NCBI GenBank assembly: GCA_030374805.1 | Contig: JARGSG010000224.1 | Coordinates: 124,001 to 188,000 of the forward strand | Reading direction: 5' to 3' | DNA length: 64,000 nucleotides | Origin: Gracilaria gracilis | Taxonomy: Eukaryota; Rhodophyta; Florideophyceae; Gracilariales; Gracilariaceae | Shown: in pieces, positions 31,861 through 44,313 of the stretch | How positions within the stretch are numbered: position 1 is the first letter of the stretch | Layout: every line of letters begins with the position of its first letter | Notes under the pieces: model-generated | What the model was told of the DNA's origin: nothing | Databases searched by the model: none | What the model saw: the letters and a program-made list of their open reading frames with translations, nothing else | Made by a program: the position numbers and the translations under genes

Positions 31861-32355
31861 CTAACAACCGGCCTTCCCTCCCAAAGTCGTACCCCCGCCA
31901 AAGTTGCAATAGTATCCAAAAAGAGCATTACCGCCGGTTCCGCCGAAGTCATCGTCGGAGTCAGTATCGTTCGAGGGGGCAGCGAAGAATTCTTCGTCGT
32001 CAAGCACCAAAGGTTCTCGGCGGCGTCTTTTCGGTTTGTCCTTCTTCGCGGCAGCCCTTTTGGCACGACGATGGCGGCTTCCACTGGTATCGAGCATAGC
32101 TGTCCATCGGCAGTTCTGACTGCAGTATGACACTGACTGCTCGTTGAAGATAGAGAAGGTACCGTCCACATATAGAGGCCTCGAGCAGTTGGCGCAGAGG
32201 TCATTGAGAGCTGTTTTCACGTCAGAAAGAATTTCTGAGCGAACTGCCGCCCTCTCGAAGCGAGAAGGGCGTCCAACGTTCGATCGAGGATGCATTGCGG
32301 AAGAGAAAGTTGAGGCGACTTTGTCATTCGCGAAACGTACTATTTGCCCCGGCAT
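31861..32355 (-). CDS. FLZ-like (DUF581) zinc-finger protein
   Basis: 164 residues. The finger LCANCSRPL...SYCSQNCR has C54, C57, C78 and C82 with spacing CxxC-x20-CxxxC. The last part, (Y/F)CSxxCR, is the core of the plant FLZ domain, where F-C-S-x-E-C-R is usual. FLZ proteins are adaptors that bind SnRK1 kinase in land plants; that role is not shown here. A basic block (KRAAAKKDKPKRRRREP, 97-114) suggests nuclear location, and the tail is acidic then Gly-rich. ATG at 32355. The match is by motif only; another treble-clef finger (for example an MYM or HIT type) is possible. Confidence 0.55.
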   Translation of the reverse strand: MPGQIVRFANDKVASTFSSAMHPRSNVGRPSRFERAAVRSEILSDVKTALNDLCANCSRPLYVDGTFSIFNEQSVSYCSQNCRWTAMLDTSGSRHRRAKRAAAKKDKPKRRRREPLVLDDEEFFAAPSNDTDSDDDFGGTGGNALFGYYCNFGGGTTLGGKAGC

Positions 32356-35300
32356 TGCTTTGCTAATGGGATGGGAACAATCGGAAGAGCTCGTTGTTAC
32401 TGGGGGGAAGAGGGACTGAGTGAAAAAATGTGCGTGGGTTGCGGGGTGGTGGGGTTAAATGAGGACGACGGTCGGTAACTGTCGGTTGTACATCACGTGG
32501 GACGCGTTTTCGTGGAGACGAAATGCACCGTGACGTGACATTTTGCTTGTGAGAGGCGGGGGAACAACCAGCTGTAACTTACAATGCGGAAGATATTCTA
32601 AGCTGCTGAGCCGCATCGAAATGCAAATGAATGATAGATGCGGTTGGTGGCTGTCTGGCGTGTCAACCGTGATGGTGGAACTCACTTGAATAGTTCCAAA
32701 GCAATCATGTGCAAGTCACGCAGCACTTTTTCAAAATGCTATTGCAATACCCACCGCCGTATCCCATGTTCCCAACGCACGAGCGCCGACCGAATCTTGG
32801 CGGCTTGTGGATTCCTCAACCGCAAAGCCAACTGCATTAACTGTTCAACTCATGCTAATCAGCGGTTCTAATTCAGCAAGGCAACAACTGAATCGAATGT
32901 GAGATGTCGGAGATGAGAAATTTTGGCCCTCAACTTCATCAATCTCGATTGTGTCATGAAATCCAACGAGGTACAGGTACCTTTGGAGATTGAACATGAT
33001 ATTGGGGACGCTTGACCCCTCTTGTTTCAGTTCCCCCTATAACATCCCTAGCCAAACTTGAACGTTGATTGGGTCAACAAACCTGTGTCACCTACTATAT
33101 ACAAAAGCTGCTCTCACGGTCCCCCGTCTCGTTGCGGATTAAACTTCAGAGAAAAGATCTTACCGTGGAAGGGAGCCGTTCAACAAACCCTAAGCATGCG
33201 GCTAGTGACAATCTAAGATCCTTGTCACCCGATTTTCTATATGCTAGGTGAATCCCGTCACATATGCTGGGAGTTTATCACGCTACAGGAACGAAGGACC
33301 GTTTCGTCTCCGCTGAGCTCGCCCTTTTCTTATTCCATTCCTTCTCTAGTGCTCCTGAGACACTTGCATCCAACCGGCTAACGTTCTATAAAACGCATTC
33401 AGCTGTTTGATTCGAAGCCAAGGTATGTCGGTTTGGTCTTTCTGCAATATCGGAAAGCAAACCTTAGAAGCGAAATCATTCGAATCTAATGCTTCATGGA
33501 ACATGACGGCAGCATCTAATACATCTTTCCTTTACGAAAGCATGAGATCGTCGATAGCAACTGCTTTGTTTGCTGCTTTGTTTGCAATGAAGCCATGATA
33601 TGCGACATGCATAGTGAGACTTGATAAGCAACGTTCGACCGTACTCTTTTCCTGAGTTTGTCCGGTTTAACCCTTCTGACTCCTAATCATCCACTAATAT
33701 TGTTGAAATAAGCTGAGCTCGGTTGAAAGGCGGCCGCAAGTACATGTACATTTGATTCGGTGCTACTTCGGGAGAAGCTTTCACGATTGCTAAATGGCAT
33801 TCTCTAGCTTTCTGGCTTCTGCGATTGACAATGGTACGGACTACGGCCTTCTCCAGCTCGAACCAACCCCGAAAAAAAACTAGCACATGAGCTTCGGTAT
33901 ACTGCTGAAGCACTGTTCTTTTCTTGAAGGGTCTTTGTCCATTGCAGTTTGCTACGCTAGCGTATTATACACGACAAGGAGGGGACTCCATGACAGCGAA
34001 ACAGGTGATGACTAAAAGCAACACATGCCTAACGCTCAACGACACAGGTTCGTGTGATATTCATAGCGAGATAGTGTTAAACAGAACAAACGAGATATGC
34101 AGACGCAGACGTATCCAATCGAGTCTCACGTCGTACTTTCCATTGGTCTTAGATGAGTTAAGGCAACGCAACTCGTTTGCAATCCTGCAGTCGGAGAAAA
34201 TAGCTTGAACAATAAGAACAATAAGAGCCGCCCGGCGTCGAGGAGAGAGACAGAGCGAAGCTGTAAGTCCAAAGGGGGGTGCGAACCATCGTGTCGACAC
34301 AACCACATGAAGTTTGCCACCTGTGGGTGGAGCTCACTGTAGATCGACAGTATCCGATATTGTCGTGTCACTGATGCGGGCTGTGACTGTGAAGATAGCC
34401 ACAGGGTTTCGTGGAAAGAACAGCGCATGGAGGAACCAGACTGTGATGCGCCATAGAATCGATGTCGAGCCTACATGGCAGACTGTGACATGCAGGTAAT
34501 TACGAGATTAGAATGCGAACCGTGTGTGGAGAATCGATTCGATTCGATTCATGCCAGAGGTTCACACAATGCCAGAGGCGGATCTTGTCCGAATCGTTCC
34601 CGCCATTGTTCCTCCATGTTACAATTCCAACGGTCCAGAATGATAATCTTCGGAATGGGATTTTAGGTGTCACATCACACTATGGCGTGAAGAACCCTAG
34701 CGGTTACGCGAGCGTCAACGTAACGCATAGCCAATCACATTTTGCTGTACCTTTGACTTCTTTGATCCTGGTCCGCAGTTGTTTTCATCTATCTATTGTC
34801 ACTCTGTCCAACTCTTGTGAGCCGGAGGAAGTCTCTCACGAGTAACGCATTGGTTCAGGTGATTAAAGGTTTGGTGTGGATTCTTCTGGCTGGCATTCAT
34901 CCGTAGAACCCTACAAAGTGGACTCCCTGCTTGGCCAATAAAGGTTCCATGTGCACGTTGAGGTTTATTATACACAGGAGACATAACATATTTCCCTTCC
35001 GCCTTTCTGTCCGCTAAGAAGTTTATTCCTGGTACCGTTGTACACTGTGGAGTGCAAGGAAAGAATGAAGTCTAACAGATGGCCCAGTAGTGGAATAAAG
35101 GATTAGGGCAATCGATGAGCTCTTATCCCTATTGGCCGTCGGCATGCAATCTGGCGGCGGCGAACCAATGCCAAGATTGGCAACCATCATCGCCCGGATA
35201 ACGAGCATAGCAATGAAGTTCATTCGATATCCGTCCTCCACTGTGAGTGTGATGGAAACAAAGTCGTGATAGGTAACTTCATGGGTAATCGTTATCGTGG

Positions 35301-38205
35301 AAGAGCGCATAGACGTTTGTTGCTGATGTGATTCTTTCTCCCCTCTTTCGGTGTCCATGACGAAAGACACTTCATAGCCCTAAGTCCGAGTTCTAAGCTA
35401 AAGGCGGAGTGTTCCCTTCCTCAGTGTTTTCATACCCTATACCCTACCTATTCATTGGAGATATCCGTATGCCGTAAGACGTTGACTGCGAAATCATGCA
35501 GAATTGTCGGTTTTGTTGGACTCCCCTCTTGATAGTATCCATCTTGCTTGTGTCCCATCACTAGTAGATACCAGTGACAAGAGTTCTAAGTCTTCGCAAC
35601 TTACAGTATGTTTTTCGATATTCTACAAGACTGAAAACCACGAAGACTTCTGGCCACGCCCCCCGAGGCGGCCGAGACTCGAGAGCCATGTTCGATTCAC
35701 TGATGGCTTGAGAACTGGAATAAAACCAAGCTTTTCGTCCCACAAAAGCCGTAGGTCCAAACAGGAGAAAGCCAACTGCTTGGACAGAGAAGAGAAGATA
35801 ACAAATATGTCAATCCCAATTCAATCGGGGAGTGAAACGGAAACGTGACGGAGATGAAAGTGATGGGCCAAGTCGCCCTGTGGCCAACTTTGATTAAGGC
35901 AGAGGCATCATTCAAGACACTCAAGACAATATATGAAGCTGATGGCCATCGGTAGCGTAATCCGACGGTGAGGGAGCGAACCGATTGGAAACAAGACGGA
36001 GATCATGGTTTTGGCAGCGGTTTGTGACTGTAGGGAAAATGCATCGATTATACCATGCATCTTGAATCGAACGATAGCGTGAGAAGATAGACAATCTGAG
36101 ACAGAATGTCATGAAGAAGAAGAAGAAGACGCATATCGGCCCGATACGAATCAGATTCGCAACGAATCGAAACGCTTTTTAGAATTGGGTAGAAGGGTGA
36201 GAGTTTGCCCAACCTTACAAGCCTTTATGAAGCAAGGTTCTCTCTCAATGAGACGATGGATTCGAGCTGTGCTTTTTGTAGGACCCACACCGTCACTACA
36301 AGAAAGCTTTAGTTTGTTGGCTCACGAAATTCTTCTCATTACAGTTTAATTCGATTTACGTTTGAATTCACTGCGTTCGACTACAAGGGTATCTGATGTG
36401 GAAATATACACTAACCTTATACTGTATAACTGTATGAAAGGCTCGCACTCTCGGGCGTTCCGGACTTCGCAAACGCCCTTGTAGATCGATGTGGATCGAT
36501 AAGGGATTTGGGGAGTTAAGGGGTGTAATGGAAGCCGGCTTGCGCCCTTTCGGGTTTTGTTTATTGCGTGGGGGAGCCGGTCGCACTAGAAGCTGGCGTT
36601 CAGAGTTCGGAAAGCTGTTGACTCTGGCCTTCTTTGCATCCTCGTTGATCACATCTGCTGGAGAGAGGAGGATAGTGCGCAACTGCACACTGGGAGTCTT
36701 AGAAATTTGGAACACTATGCTTTATGATGCCGGAACAGAACTATGTCAAGAAGGCTATGCTTACCTCCTCTTGGTGAACGTCAACGTTTAGTTGTTGCAC
36801 ATATAATTATATAGTGTTGGCCTTTCTCGCGGGAGAAAGCTTCCTCCGACAGAAGCGTTCCGCTTTAGACCGAAACTGTCTTATGATCTTTTCGAGAACC
36901 TCAATCAGGGCTAGGGACAATCCGATTGTAATTGATTGCAACCCCTCCAATCAATCGACAATCAATCGGGTAGTAAGACAAAGATGCAATCGTAAATTGC
37001 AATCTTGTCTCTGCTTCCAATCGCAATTGAGATTGCATATCTTTGTGCGATCCCCTTTGCAATTAAGAACCGTTTCTCAATCGACTACAATTGCAACCTG
37101 ATACGCAAAGAACATTACTTTTTGTTCGTGTGTACTGGAGTTCACATGATAAAGGTTACAATCTTTGTAGAGATGCACAGGGTAACCATTGTTACCTTAT
37201 TTGGTATGGGTTTAAACTCTACCTAAACTATGTAACTGCTATAACGATTGCCAGAAAAATGACAATCAACGCTGACCCGATTTCGAGCCGATTCTTTGGT
37301 ACTAATGTCGCCGACGATATGAGGGTTGGTACAAGAGAACCGTGTCATGATCTTCTGATGGGACAACGTGGTACTAGCAAGAGCGCCTCGTCGTGGTGTG
37401 CCCCTCTGTCGATGACCTACACAGAGGGTGAATGAAGAGGTATAATCTGGGAGGAACAAGGGATAAAAGGCGATGATCATCGGTAGCGAAATGCTCTAAC
37501 GCAACCGAGAATACTTTTGAGATCTAGCGCTTTGTTTACGCAACAACTACGTAGCTCAGTGATCGTAGCACGACTGAACATTTCAAGTTAGCAGCTATAT
37601 TAGCATACTTAGATAAAGTGCTGTAGGTATTGGAGGTTCATTATGAACCTCACGACGTACGAGAAATCAACGTACGATGCTCATAAATAAGAAGAGAAGA
37701 AGAAGATGACAATCAAGCAGTGCCTATAAATGAGAGAGAGAGAGAGACAATCAAGCATGCGATTGCCAAGGCTCTGCACAATCTGGATTGCAATCCGGTA
37801 CTCTGTTGCAATCTGTGATTGTGGAAGCAATTGCAATCGCTTGCATCAATTGCGCCCTACCCCTGACCTCAATCCATGACGTTCTCAAATCGAGAAGGTG
37901 AACACTATCCTCTCGACAGCGCTCTGTTTGGACATCGGTACAACTGGATAGTACAGTTGAATGGGCAGAGCGGCAAGAGAGCTTGGACGGAGATCCCAGA
38001 GGCGCATTGAACGCAATGATCGCTCCTCGATTCTCTCGCAGGTCGACTTGATGACGGCACAGCATTGGTTTTGCCACCAGAATCAAGAAGTCGATAGAAA
38101 TGTTTATGAAACGTTGCTTTTCTGTTCACAAGAGTGTCAAGGATAGATTGTCCAAGCGTTTGTTGAGGCGCCCAAAATCGTTCTTCTCCCGATTAAGCCT
38201 TCGAG
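32356..38205. other. 5.8-kb gene desert
   Basis: All ORFs are short, overlap in many frames and lack domains. It holds (GAA)n at 36112-36130, (GA)n at 37731-37747, a retroelement tail at 37636-37708 and two patches rich in GCAATC/GATTGC words (36915-37100 and 37745-37855). No tRNA-like B box was seen. It is probably decayed repeat DNA. Confidence 0.5.
37636..37708 (+). repeat. Retroelement 3' tail with two small hairpins
   Basis: GAGGTTCATTATGAACCTC and CGTACG...CGTACG form two small stems, followed by GCTCATAAATAAGAAGAG and (AAG)n. The end matches the pattern at 496-560 (opposite strand) and 1848-1877. It is read as a 5'-truncated non-LTR copy. Confidence 0.45.
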
Positions 38206-39546
38206 TCACTCGCACTGCAGCAGGTCTTCGAATATATCTGTCGACGTAACGTGCTCCAAATCCCATAGCAAGTTGAGCAACTGGCGTACCTTATGGGGCG
38301 GCAAAGTCTGTTCGGCATTCATTCGAAACTTGACACTCAGGTCTTCATCAGTAGGGTTTGACCAAGCATTCACAGTATCATCAGATTCATATCTTTTACC
38401 ATCTACTGTCTCCACAGTTACACGACATGCGCATCGTCCTTTGAAGTAATTCGCTGACATCTTCTTATCTTCTATACACTCCACCAGCCGTGAAACGCGA
38501 AGGACCTCCTCATTTCTGAGCTCGTCTCCACAAAGTTCTTTTACCGTTATTGATCCGTGAACAAGCATGGCAGCAACAGGGAATGGTAAGCTGTATTGCG
38601 CTTCTTCAGTATTTCGTGGTTCTGGATGATTCAAATGAAGTGCTTGCTCAAATGTCCGAACCTTGATCTTCATGATGTCTGTGCTCCTGAAATTGTAGCG
38701 CTCTCGAAGTGACCTTACTGCATAAATAGGTGCCTGGGCCCAGAAACAAACCGGGTATTGCTTTATTCTCGGTTTCTCTATTGCCCACTCTGCACCAAGG
38801 TCTTCCCACTGTTTTCCCAAGTTCGGATTGCTAGAGTTGCTCTTATCAAATTGCGTCTCAACAGTGGTTGCCGGCGCCCCGGTAAACCCTGCTTCAGCAA
38901 TCATGGCCGAGCACAATCCAGTCATCGCTCCCCATCCAGAACCGTCCTTTACCATAGTCGGATAATCCACACAACGCATTACCAGCGATCGAGGGGCATT
39001 ATATTCTGCAATTCCCAACGCATGTCTGGTTTGGTCATTTGTGAGATTGAAACGGCGAGCGTAAACGGCTGCAACCCCTAAAGCATTCCAGGATCCTGAA
39101 GAATGGTAAACGTTTGAAGTGCTGTGCAAAACTGCCCCAGTTCGTATGCAGATCTCATAAGCCATGATGGCTGAAGTAAGCAGCTCTTTCCCGTCTATTA
39201 TTGTTCCATCTCTCCGGCGCAGCATCAAGAAAACGGCTGGGATTATAGCAACCCCAGGATGGCCATCGCACCTCGGAAATCCATCATGTGCATCCACAGA
39301 ATCACATGCAGACGCATGCGCTAACATAGCTCCTGGCAAAGAAACTCGACGTCCATCGAGCCATAATGCCGTTGCATCTCCTGCGAATATCGAGGCCGCA
39401 AAGTCATAAGCCAGTTCCGCTAATTTTGTTTGTCGTCCTGTGATGCATACGCCCAAGTTGTCGATTAGGAGGCGCTTGGCAGCGTGTACTGTTCGGGGTG
39501 TGAGGTCATTGTATGATAGACTTTGTATGAAAGAAATAGAATCCAT
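38206..39546 (-). CDS. MmgE/PrpD-family protein
   Basis: 446 residues, the length usual for the family. LIDNLGVCITGR near the start, AHASACDSVDAHD, HPGVAIIPAV, AYEICIRTG, GSWNALGVAAVYARRFNLT and ALGIAEYNAPRS follow the MmgE/PrpD order. Relatives are 2-methylcitrate dehydratase (PrpD), cis-aconitate decarboxylase and iminodisuccinate epimerase; the exact substrate cannot be told. No clear organelle presequence. I chose ATG 39546; the longer frame upstream reads a (CT)n repeat. Divergent from the methyltransferase gene 1.1 kb away. Scattered distribution of the family in eukaryotes makes lateral gain plausible but unproved. Confidence 0.85.
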   Translation of the reverse strand: MDSISFIQSLSYNDLTPRTVHAAKRLLIDNLGVCITGRQTKLAELAYDFAASIFAGDATALWLDGRRVSLPGAMLAHASACDSVDAHDGFPRCDGHPGVAIIPAVFLMLRRRDGTIIDGKELLTSAIMAYEICIRTGAVLHSTSNVYHSSGSWNALGVAAVYARRFNLTNDQTRHALGIAEYNAPRSLVMRCVDYPTMVKDGSGWGAMTGLCSAMIAEAGFTGAPATTVETQFDKSNSSNPNLGKQWEDLGAEWAIEKPRIKQYPVCFWAQAPIYAVRSLRERYNFRSTDIMKIKVRTFEQALHLNHPEPRNTEEAQYSLPFPVAAMLVHGSITVKELCGDELRNEEVLRVSRLVECIEDKKMSANYFKGRCACRVTVETVDGKRYESDDTVNAWSNPTDEDLSVKFRMNAEQTLPPHKVRQLLNLLWDLEHVTSTDIFEDLLQCE

Positions 39547-40634
39547 GATAATCCCTCCCGGATCCCTCTCTCTCTCTCTCTCTCTCTTTATGTTCACGAT
39601 CACACAAGCCTCTATGCAATATAGTGACTTCCGAAATCGAAATTGGAGTCTGCTCGAGCTACGAAGGTAGCGTTTTGAACGTTAGCCCTCTTAACATACC
39701 TTTGGTACCTTCGTAGATGAGCTTGTAGAGAATTCAAGATGAAGACCGTATTTGCTTTCGCAAGGCTAGAGGAAGCAGGAAGCAAGTATAGATACTGCTC
39801 TACTGATTCTGATTACTACACCAAGCCAATAACATCAAGACACGCAAACAAATCCAAGGGTAGTTATGGGCCCGTCCACTGTGAAAAGATATCGTTCTGA
39901 AGAGATATCATAGAGTCGAAGTTCGTATTACGGTGGTGAATTGAGGTTTGAAGCACATATGCGGCTGCCTTACTGGTGCGTAGGTTCCATCGTACGTTCT
40001 TCCCACGAGAAATCAATCCGTTTTCCAGTACCGTTGGTATACAGTATCTATATACATTTAGCAATAGGGACAATTCTCTTGAACGATTGGCCTAAACGAT
40101 ACAACAAACAGTTTTAAACATCATCAGATGATTGCATCTCATTTCGAACAAATGCACAAAGACTTGTACATATCTCAATAGTACTAAACAATACATAATG
40201 ACACTGCGATCCTTCACGATGGCCTAGCTAACCCTTACCGTTGTAACTGAAAAGCACGAAAACCTATCTACGGGTTAAAAGGAAGTATGATCGCTATTAC
40301 GCTGCTCGCTTTCTTCAAGTATGTACGTGTACATGTGTAGAGTTACTCCAAAGCATATGTAAGGTTAGTCAGCGTTGTTACGTGTACACTGTACACCGAA
40401 TATGGCTAATGACTACACATAAACTACGTCTGGAGTCCTTTGTCAGTTTCGTGTACCATTGGTAGTACCAATGGTACACGAACACGTACACGGTACACGT
40501 GACTTACCCTTGGTACGTGTAGTTGGATTTGTTCTCTATTTTGATGAGAACTCTGCTAACTCTCACCCCATCGCAATTGTTTTCGTGTGTGTTCTCGTTC
40601 GTTATAAAGAAAGGTTGTCCCAGCAGAACGAAAC
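39547..40634. promoter_or_regulatory. Divergent 5' region, MmgE/PrpD and methyltransferase
   Basis: It holds a (CT)n microsatellite (39569-39588), an 11-bp inverted repeat CTACGAAGGTA/TACCTTCGTAG (about 39658-39716) and a perfect palindrome at 40448-40482. GTACAC words repeat from 40380 to 40530. No ORF with a domain. Confidence 0.5.
40448..40482. promoter_or_regulatory. 35-bp perfect palindrome upstream of the methyltransferase
   Basis: 17-bp arms TTCGTGTACCATTGGTA and its exact complement around a single central G, 153 bp before the ATG. Several GTACAC/GTGTAC words follow. A dimer-binding operator or a cruciform is possible; the exact role is unknown. Confidence 0.6.
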
Positions 40635-41435
40635 ATGGAATCGGAATTCGCCTCATTTGAACAATCCTTCGATTGTTTGGCGTATCTTCAGCAAAGTTAT
40701 TCCGACCCAAACAAGTCATCAGAGACTTTCGATGCGGAGGCTCGTCATTTTGTAATGAAGCAAATTGCTGACTTTTACAAAACGCATCAAGTTGCATTGG
40801 GCGGAAAAGCCAAACTTCTTGAGCTTGGAGGTGGACCTGTGATTGCGTACATCATCAGCGCAGTAGCGCATGTTTCAGACATTGTGTTCTCCGACTATTG
40901 CAGCAGTGGCCGCGAGGCAGTCAGATCGTGGAAAGAAAAGGAAGCCAGTGCACATGATTGGAGCCCGTTCTTTGAATATGTGGTCCGAGAACTAGAGCGC
41001 AATCCTGCTCCAAACGCTGTTGTCCAGCGCATGGACCATATGCGCGTTAAGATAAGTTCAATTATTCACTGTGACGTGTCCTCAACCAACCCAATCGGAG
41101 AGGGATTCGATAGCAAGTTCGACGTAATCTCCGTAAGCTTTTGTTTTGAGTCCGCATGCAGTAATCACCAAGATCTCGTATCAGTGTTGCAGAAACTGAA
41201 AAAGCTGCTGAAGCCTGGTGGGTGGATTCGTGTGAATGGTGTATACGGGGGCTCGTATTACTTGACGAAGGGGGAGAAGTTCTTCAACCTGACCCAAACC
41301 GAGGAGAGCCTTCGGACGGCATTTGAGGCCAGCGGGTTTGAGCCCAAGACGTGGAATTTATTCCTAAACCAGCGAGAAGCTGCAAATGCGGACTATCGCG
41401 GAATGTATCATGCGTCTGCTCAAGCGGTAATCTAG
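40635..41435 (+). CDS. NNMT/PNMT/TEMT-type SAM-dependent methyltransferase
   Basis: 266 residues, full length for the family. LLELGGGPVIAYIISA (61-76) is motif I for SAM; IVFSDY (83-88) and HDWSPFFEYVVRELE (107-121) are the signature places in NNMT/PNMT/TEMT proteins. FDVISVSFCFESAC and LKPGGWIRVNGVYGGSYY fit the later motifs. Animal members methylate nicotinamide, phenylethanolamines or thioethers; the substrate here is unknown. ATG 40635 with an A three bases before. The family is best known from animals, so its presence next to a metabolic MmgE/PrpD gene is of interest. Single exon. Confidence 0.82.
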   Translation: MESEFASFEQSFDCLAYLQQSYSDPNKSSETFDAEARHFVMKQIADFYKTHQVALGGKAKLLELGGGPVIAYIISAVAHVSDIVFSDYCSSGREAVRSWKEKEASAHDWSPFFEYVVRELERNPAPNAVVQRMDHMRVKISSIIHCDVSSTNPIGEGFDSKFDVISVSFCFESACSNHQDLVSVLQKLKKLLKPGGWIRVNGVYGGSYYLTKGEKFFNLTQTEESLRTAFEASGFEPKTWNLFLNQREAANADYRGMYHASAQAVI

Positions 41436-42071
41436 AGTCTATATTGTCAAGTTTTGTATACAAGGGTAAACATATTCACGGAAGGAAAGGAGTGTTACAC
41501 TGTTTTCTTCTTGTTCGCTATTGTATCGCAGAGGAGGAGATACAGGCTTTGGTTCATGTATTTATTGGAAGCCATGAACATCGCAGAAAGGATTGCTGGC
41601 GCAAATTATCATCGCAAGTGCTGAACTTTGTGATGAGAGCATGTCAAAGAGGGATCCCTGATGACTTTCGCTGGTACCTGTATTCCTTAAAACTAACACA
41701 ATCGATATCTGTCATACCCTGCACCGGGCTATTGACACAGGAGCGTTGTGGTGAAAACATAGGTTTCTTCCTCTGCGTCCGAGTTGTTGTTCCAAAGACT
41801 TGTTGTTCCAAAGACTTTATGTCTTCGACGCTTTTACTGGTGCCTTCGCTGCGTATTGGACCTCTTCAATTTTTTTGGCCTTCCCCATCAATTATGTATT
41901 TAGCATTAAAGACAGCGAAGCTGTTGGCACGTACAGACCGGGGGTTTAAAACATATAGAACACAAAGTTTTAAGATTACCGCAAAAGAGCCATTGGAAAA
42001 GTTCATACTTCTCTTCCGGAATGAGTTAGTTGCCTCTGATATAATCAAGGAATGGCGAGAGAGATACCAAC

Positions 42072-42104
<33 letters not shown>

Positions 42105-44313
42105 CGCTTCTTTCATTATATGGTTTCCATATTGGATGGGGTTTGTGTGCTTAGAAAGAGAGAGATAGACAGAGAGGCGAAGGGAAGCGAAAGTTTTTTG
42201 TACAACTGGTTTACCAGTGATCGGAAGTTTAGAGCTGTAGTATCGCTGTTGATGACTGGCCTGGAAAGAAGCATATCTTCTACAAGGATGTCTATTTTCC
42301 TACCTCGAGCATTATAGTTTTGTTAGCAGGAAACGGGTGCGCAATCCCAGGATCTTTACTTGGCTGACTGGCAGTCTATTCTATTATGTATGCTAGAGTT
42401 TTTGCATTACATGTACAAGTTGGTTATCGAAACCCTGCCGGAAGAAATTGATTCACACCTCTCAAGAAAATCCCCATGGCTAAAAAGCTGCACTCCTTCG
42501 TTAAATTGTGTTGGAATAATACCCATGACGAAGAATTTGTTTCTAGTGAAGTCTATATGCCGTGAGATGGTGCCCAGAAAAATCGAGTCACAAACAAGAA
42601 TTCATTGCGACACTGGTAAGAGGGTAAGAGGGCTAACCTCACCGTCCCACAAACAGGCTCAATCATCGAGCCATCAGTTTAATAATTTCCCGGTGCTCAT
42701 AGAATGTTCTAACCCTTTTGAAGAGTCAAGTGAGTGATTCGCAACTGCTTGGCCTTCTACCTCAGCGTGCGGCCGATTCCATTCTTACTTTAGGACTTTT
42801 GTATACCCGGCCAATATGAATGGTTATACGTACATAAAAAAATCGGTACAGATGTCCAATCTACAGCATTCCCGTGACCTTCGTTCGTCCCGGGAGGTAA
42901 TCCTAAACAAAATGGCTGAAGCTGCGTATCGGGGTACTTTCAATGTATTTGCACAAGTACATATCTTTAATGGTGTCAACGACATACCTTATTGCAATAG
43001 AAAGTGCGAATGGTCCAACCTGTTCATTTGAGAGGCTGCGTGTCTATGACGACTATGATGCACGATGATTCCTCTATTGGACATACAAGACAGGAGCCTG
43101 AGTTTGTCGGGGTTTTGCCCATTAGAAGCGTGACCGGGGGTTTTGTCATGACCATTGCGCCACGTCAAGGGGGAAGGTGTTTCGAAAGACTGTTAGTTGC
43201 GCAACCCAAATGAATTCTGTGCGAAAACCGAAAGTCAGAAATGGGCCAACTTGGTGTACCTATACAGAACCACTGTATCCGTACATCTATCTCTCCAGCG
43301 GAATCTTTTTGATGTCGTCGAGTAACAGATCGTTGTTTTTGTGAAGGAATTCGTGTTCATATTGGGAAGCGGACCTGTGCTTGATTGCCCTGGAAGAAAC
43401 AGGATTCAGAGGGTTTCTTCACCAACTATTGGACTACTTCTTACTCGGGACCACTTTAGCTCCACGATAAAAGGGAATGGCAAATTATCAGCTTTGGCCC
43501 GAGGAGGCTTTTTCTGGAACAGTATGAGAGCAAACTCAATTGACGGCCCAAAGGTCTGCATCTTTTTACCGCGGAACGGTGCCACCCAAATACGCTAAGG
43601 TGATAGATGTTACGGAAACTCACAATGAAGAAGATTCTGCTAAGAAGACAGTGAGGTGTTTCTATCAATTGGACGGGCCACGTGCTCGCCCAGCGGCATC
43701 AAGTTCCATGTCACTATTGTTGCGATATGTGCACTGACGTTCTTCAGGGCCCTTCTATTTATCCAACTATTGTACAACAGCACGCAGTCACTCGGCAAAG
43801 TATAGATTATTGTCAGTCACCGTTTCACGCTCGGATGTGCTGAGCAGGAGACGTGCTACCTTGCAGTGCTAGCGTGCTTAAATTGTTATCGATTCACAAA
43901 TCCTACACACTACTAGCTAGCATCCGTCCGTCTTACGAGAGAGAGAGACCGAACGTTCGGCAGAGAGATAAGGTGCCATTGAATCCAGTGTTGTTGAACA
44001 CGAGCACGTTTTTTCTGGAAAAGAATCTGTCGGTACTGTATCTACAAGCGTATAGGGAAAGGCGATATTTTTGGTGAGGAAGTCGATACCCTTGTTTGTG
44101 TACTTGGTGCGGTTGATAAGGATCGAAAACGATTTGACACCGAACTGAGAGCTAAACGATTTCAATCGCAGCTTGATCGAAGGCTTTGGGTGTGTTGGAA
44201 GCTACTGATCACAACATAAGAAGGTGCTGATCATTGTACTTTTTACTCACTTGTGACGTACGCCATTCGCTCGTAAGGTTTGTTTGAGAACGACGTGCAG
44301 TGCGACTGTTGAA
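41436..44313. other. 2.9-kb intergenic region, no gene supported
   Basis: A long frame at 41351-42154 overlaps the methyltransferase end and then runs through a (GA)n microsatellite (about 42079-42103); its protein has no domain, so it is not called. Other ORFs are short and overlapping. Confidence 0.45.

Noticed and set aside
41351-42154. 267-codon ORF after the methyltransferase
   Set aside because: It starts inside the methyltransferase in another frame, runs through a (GA)n repeat and has no domain or coding-like composition.
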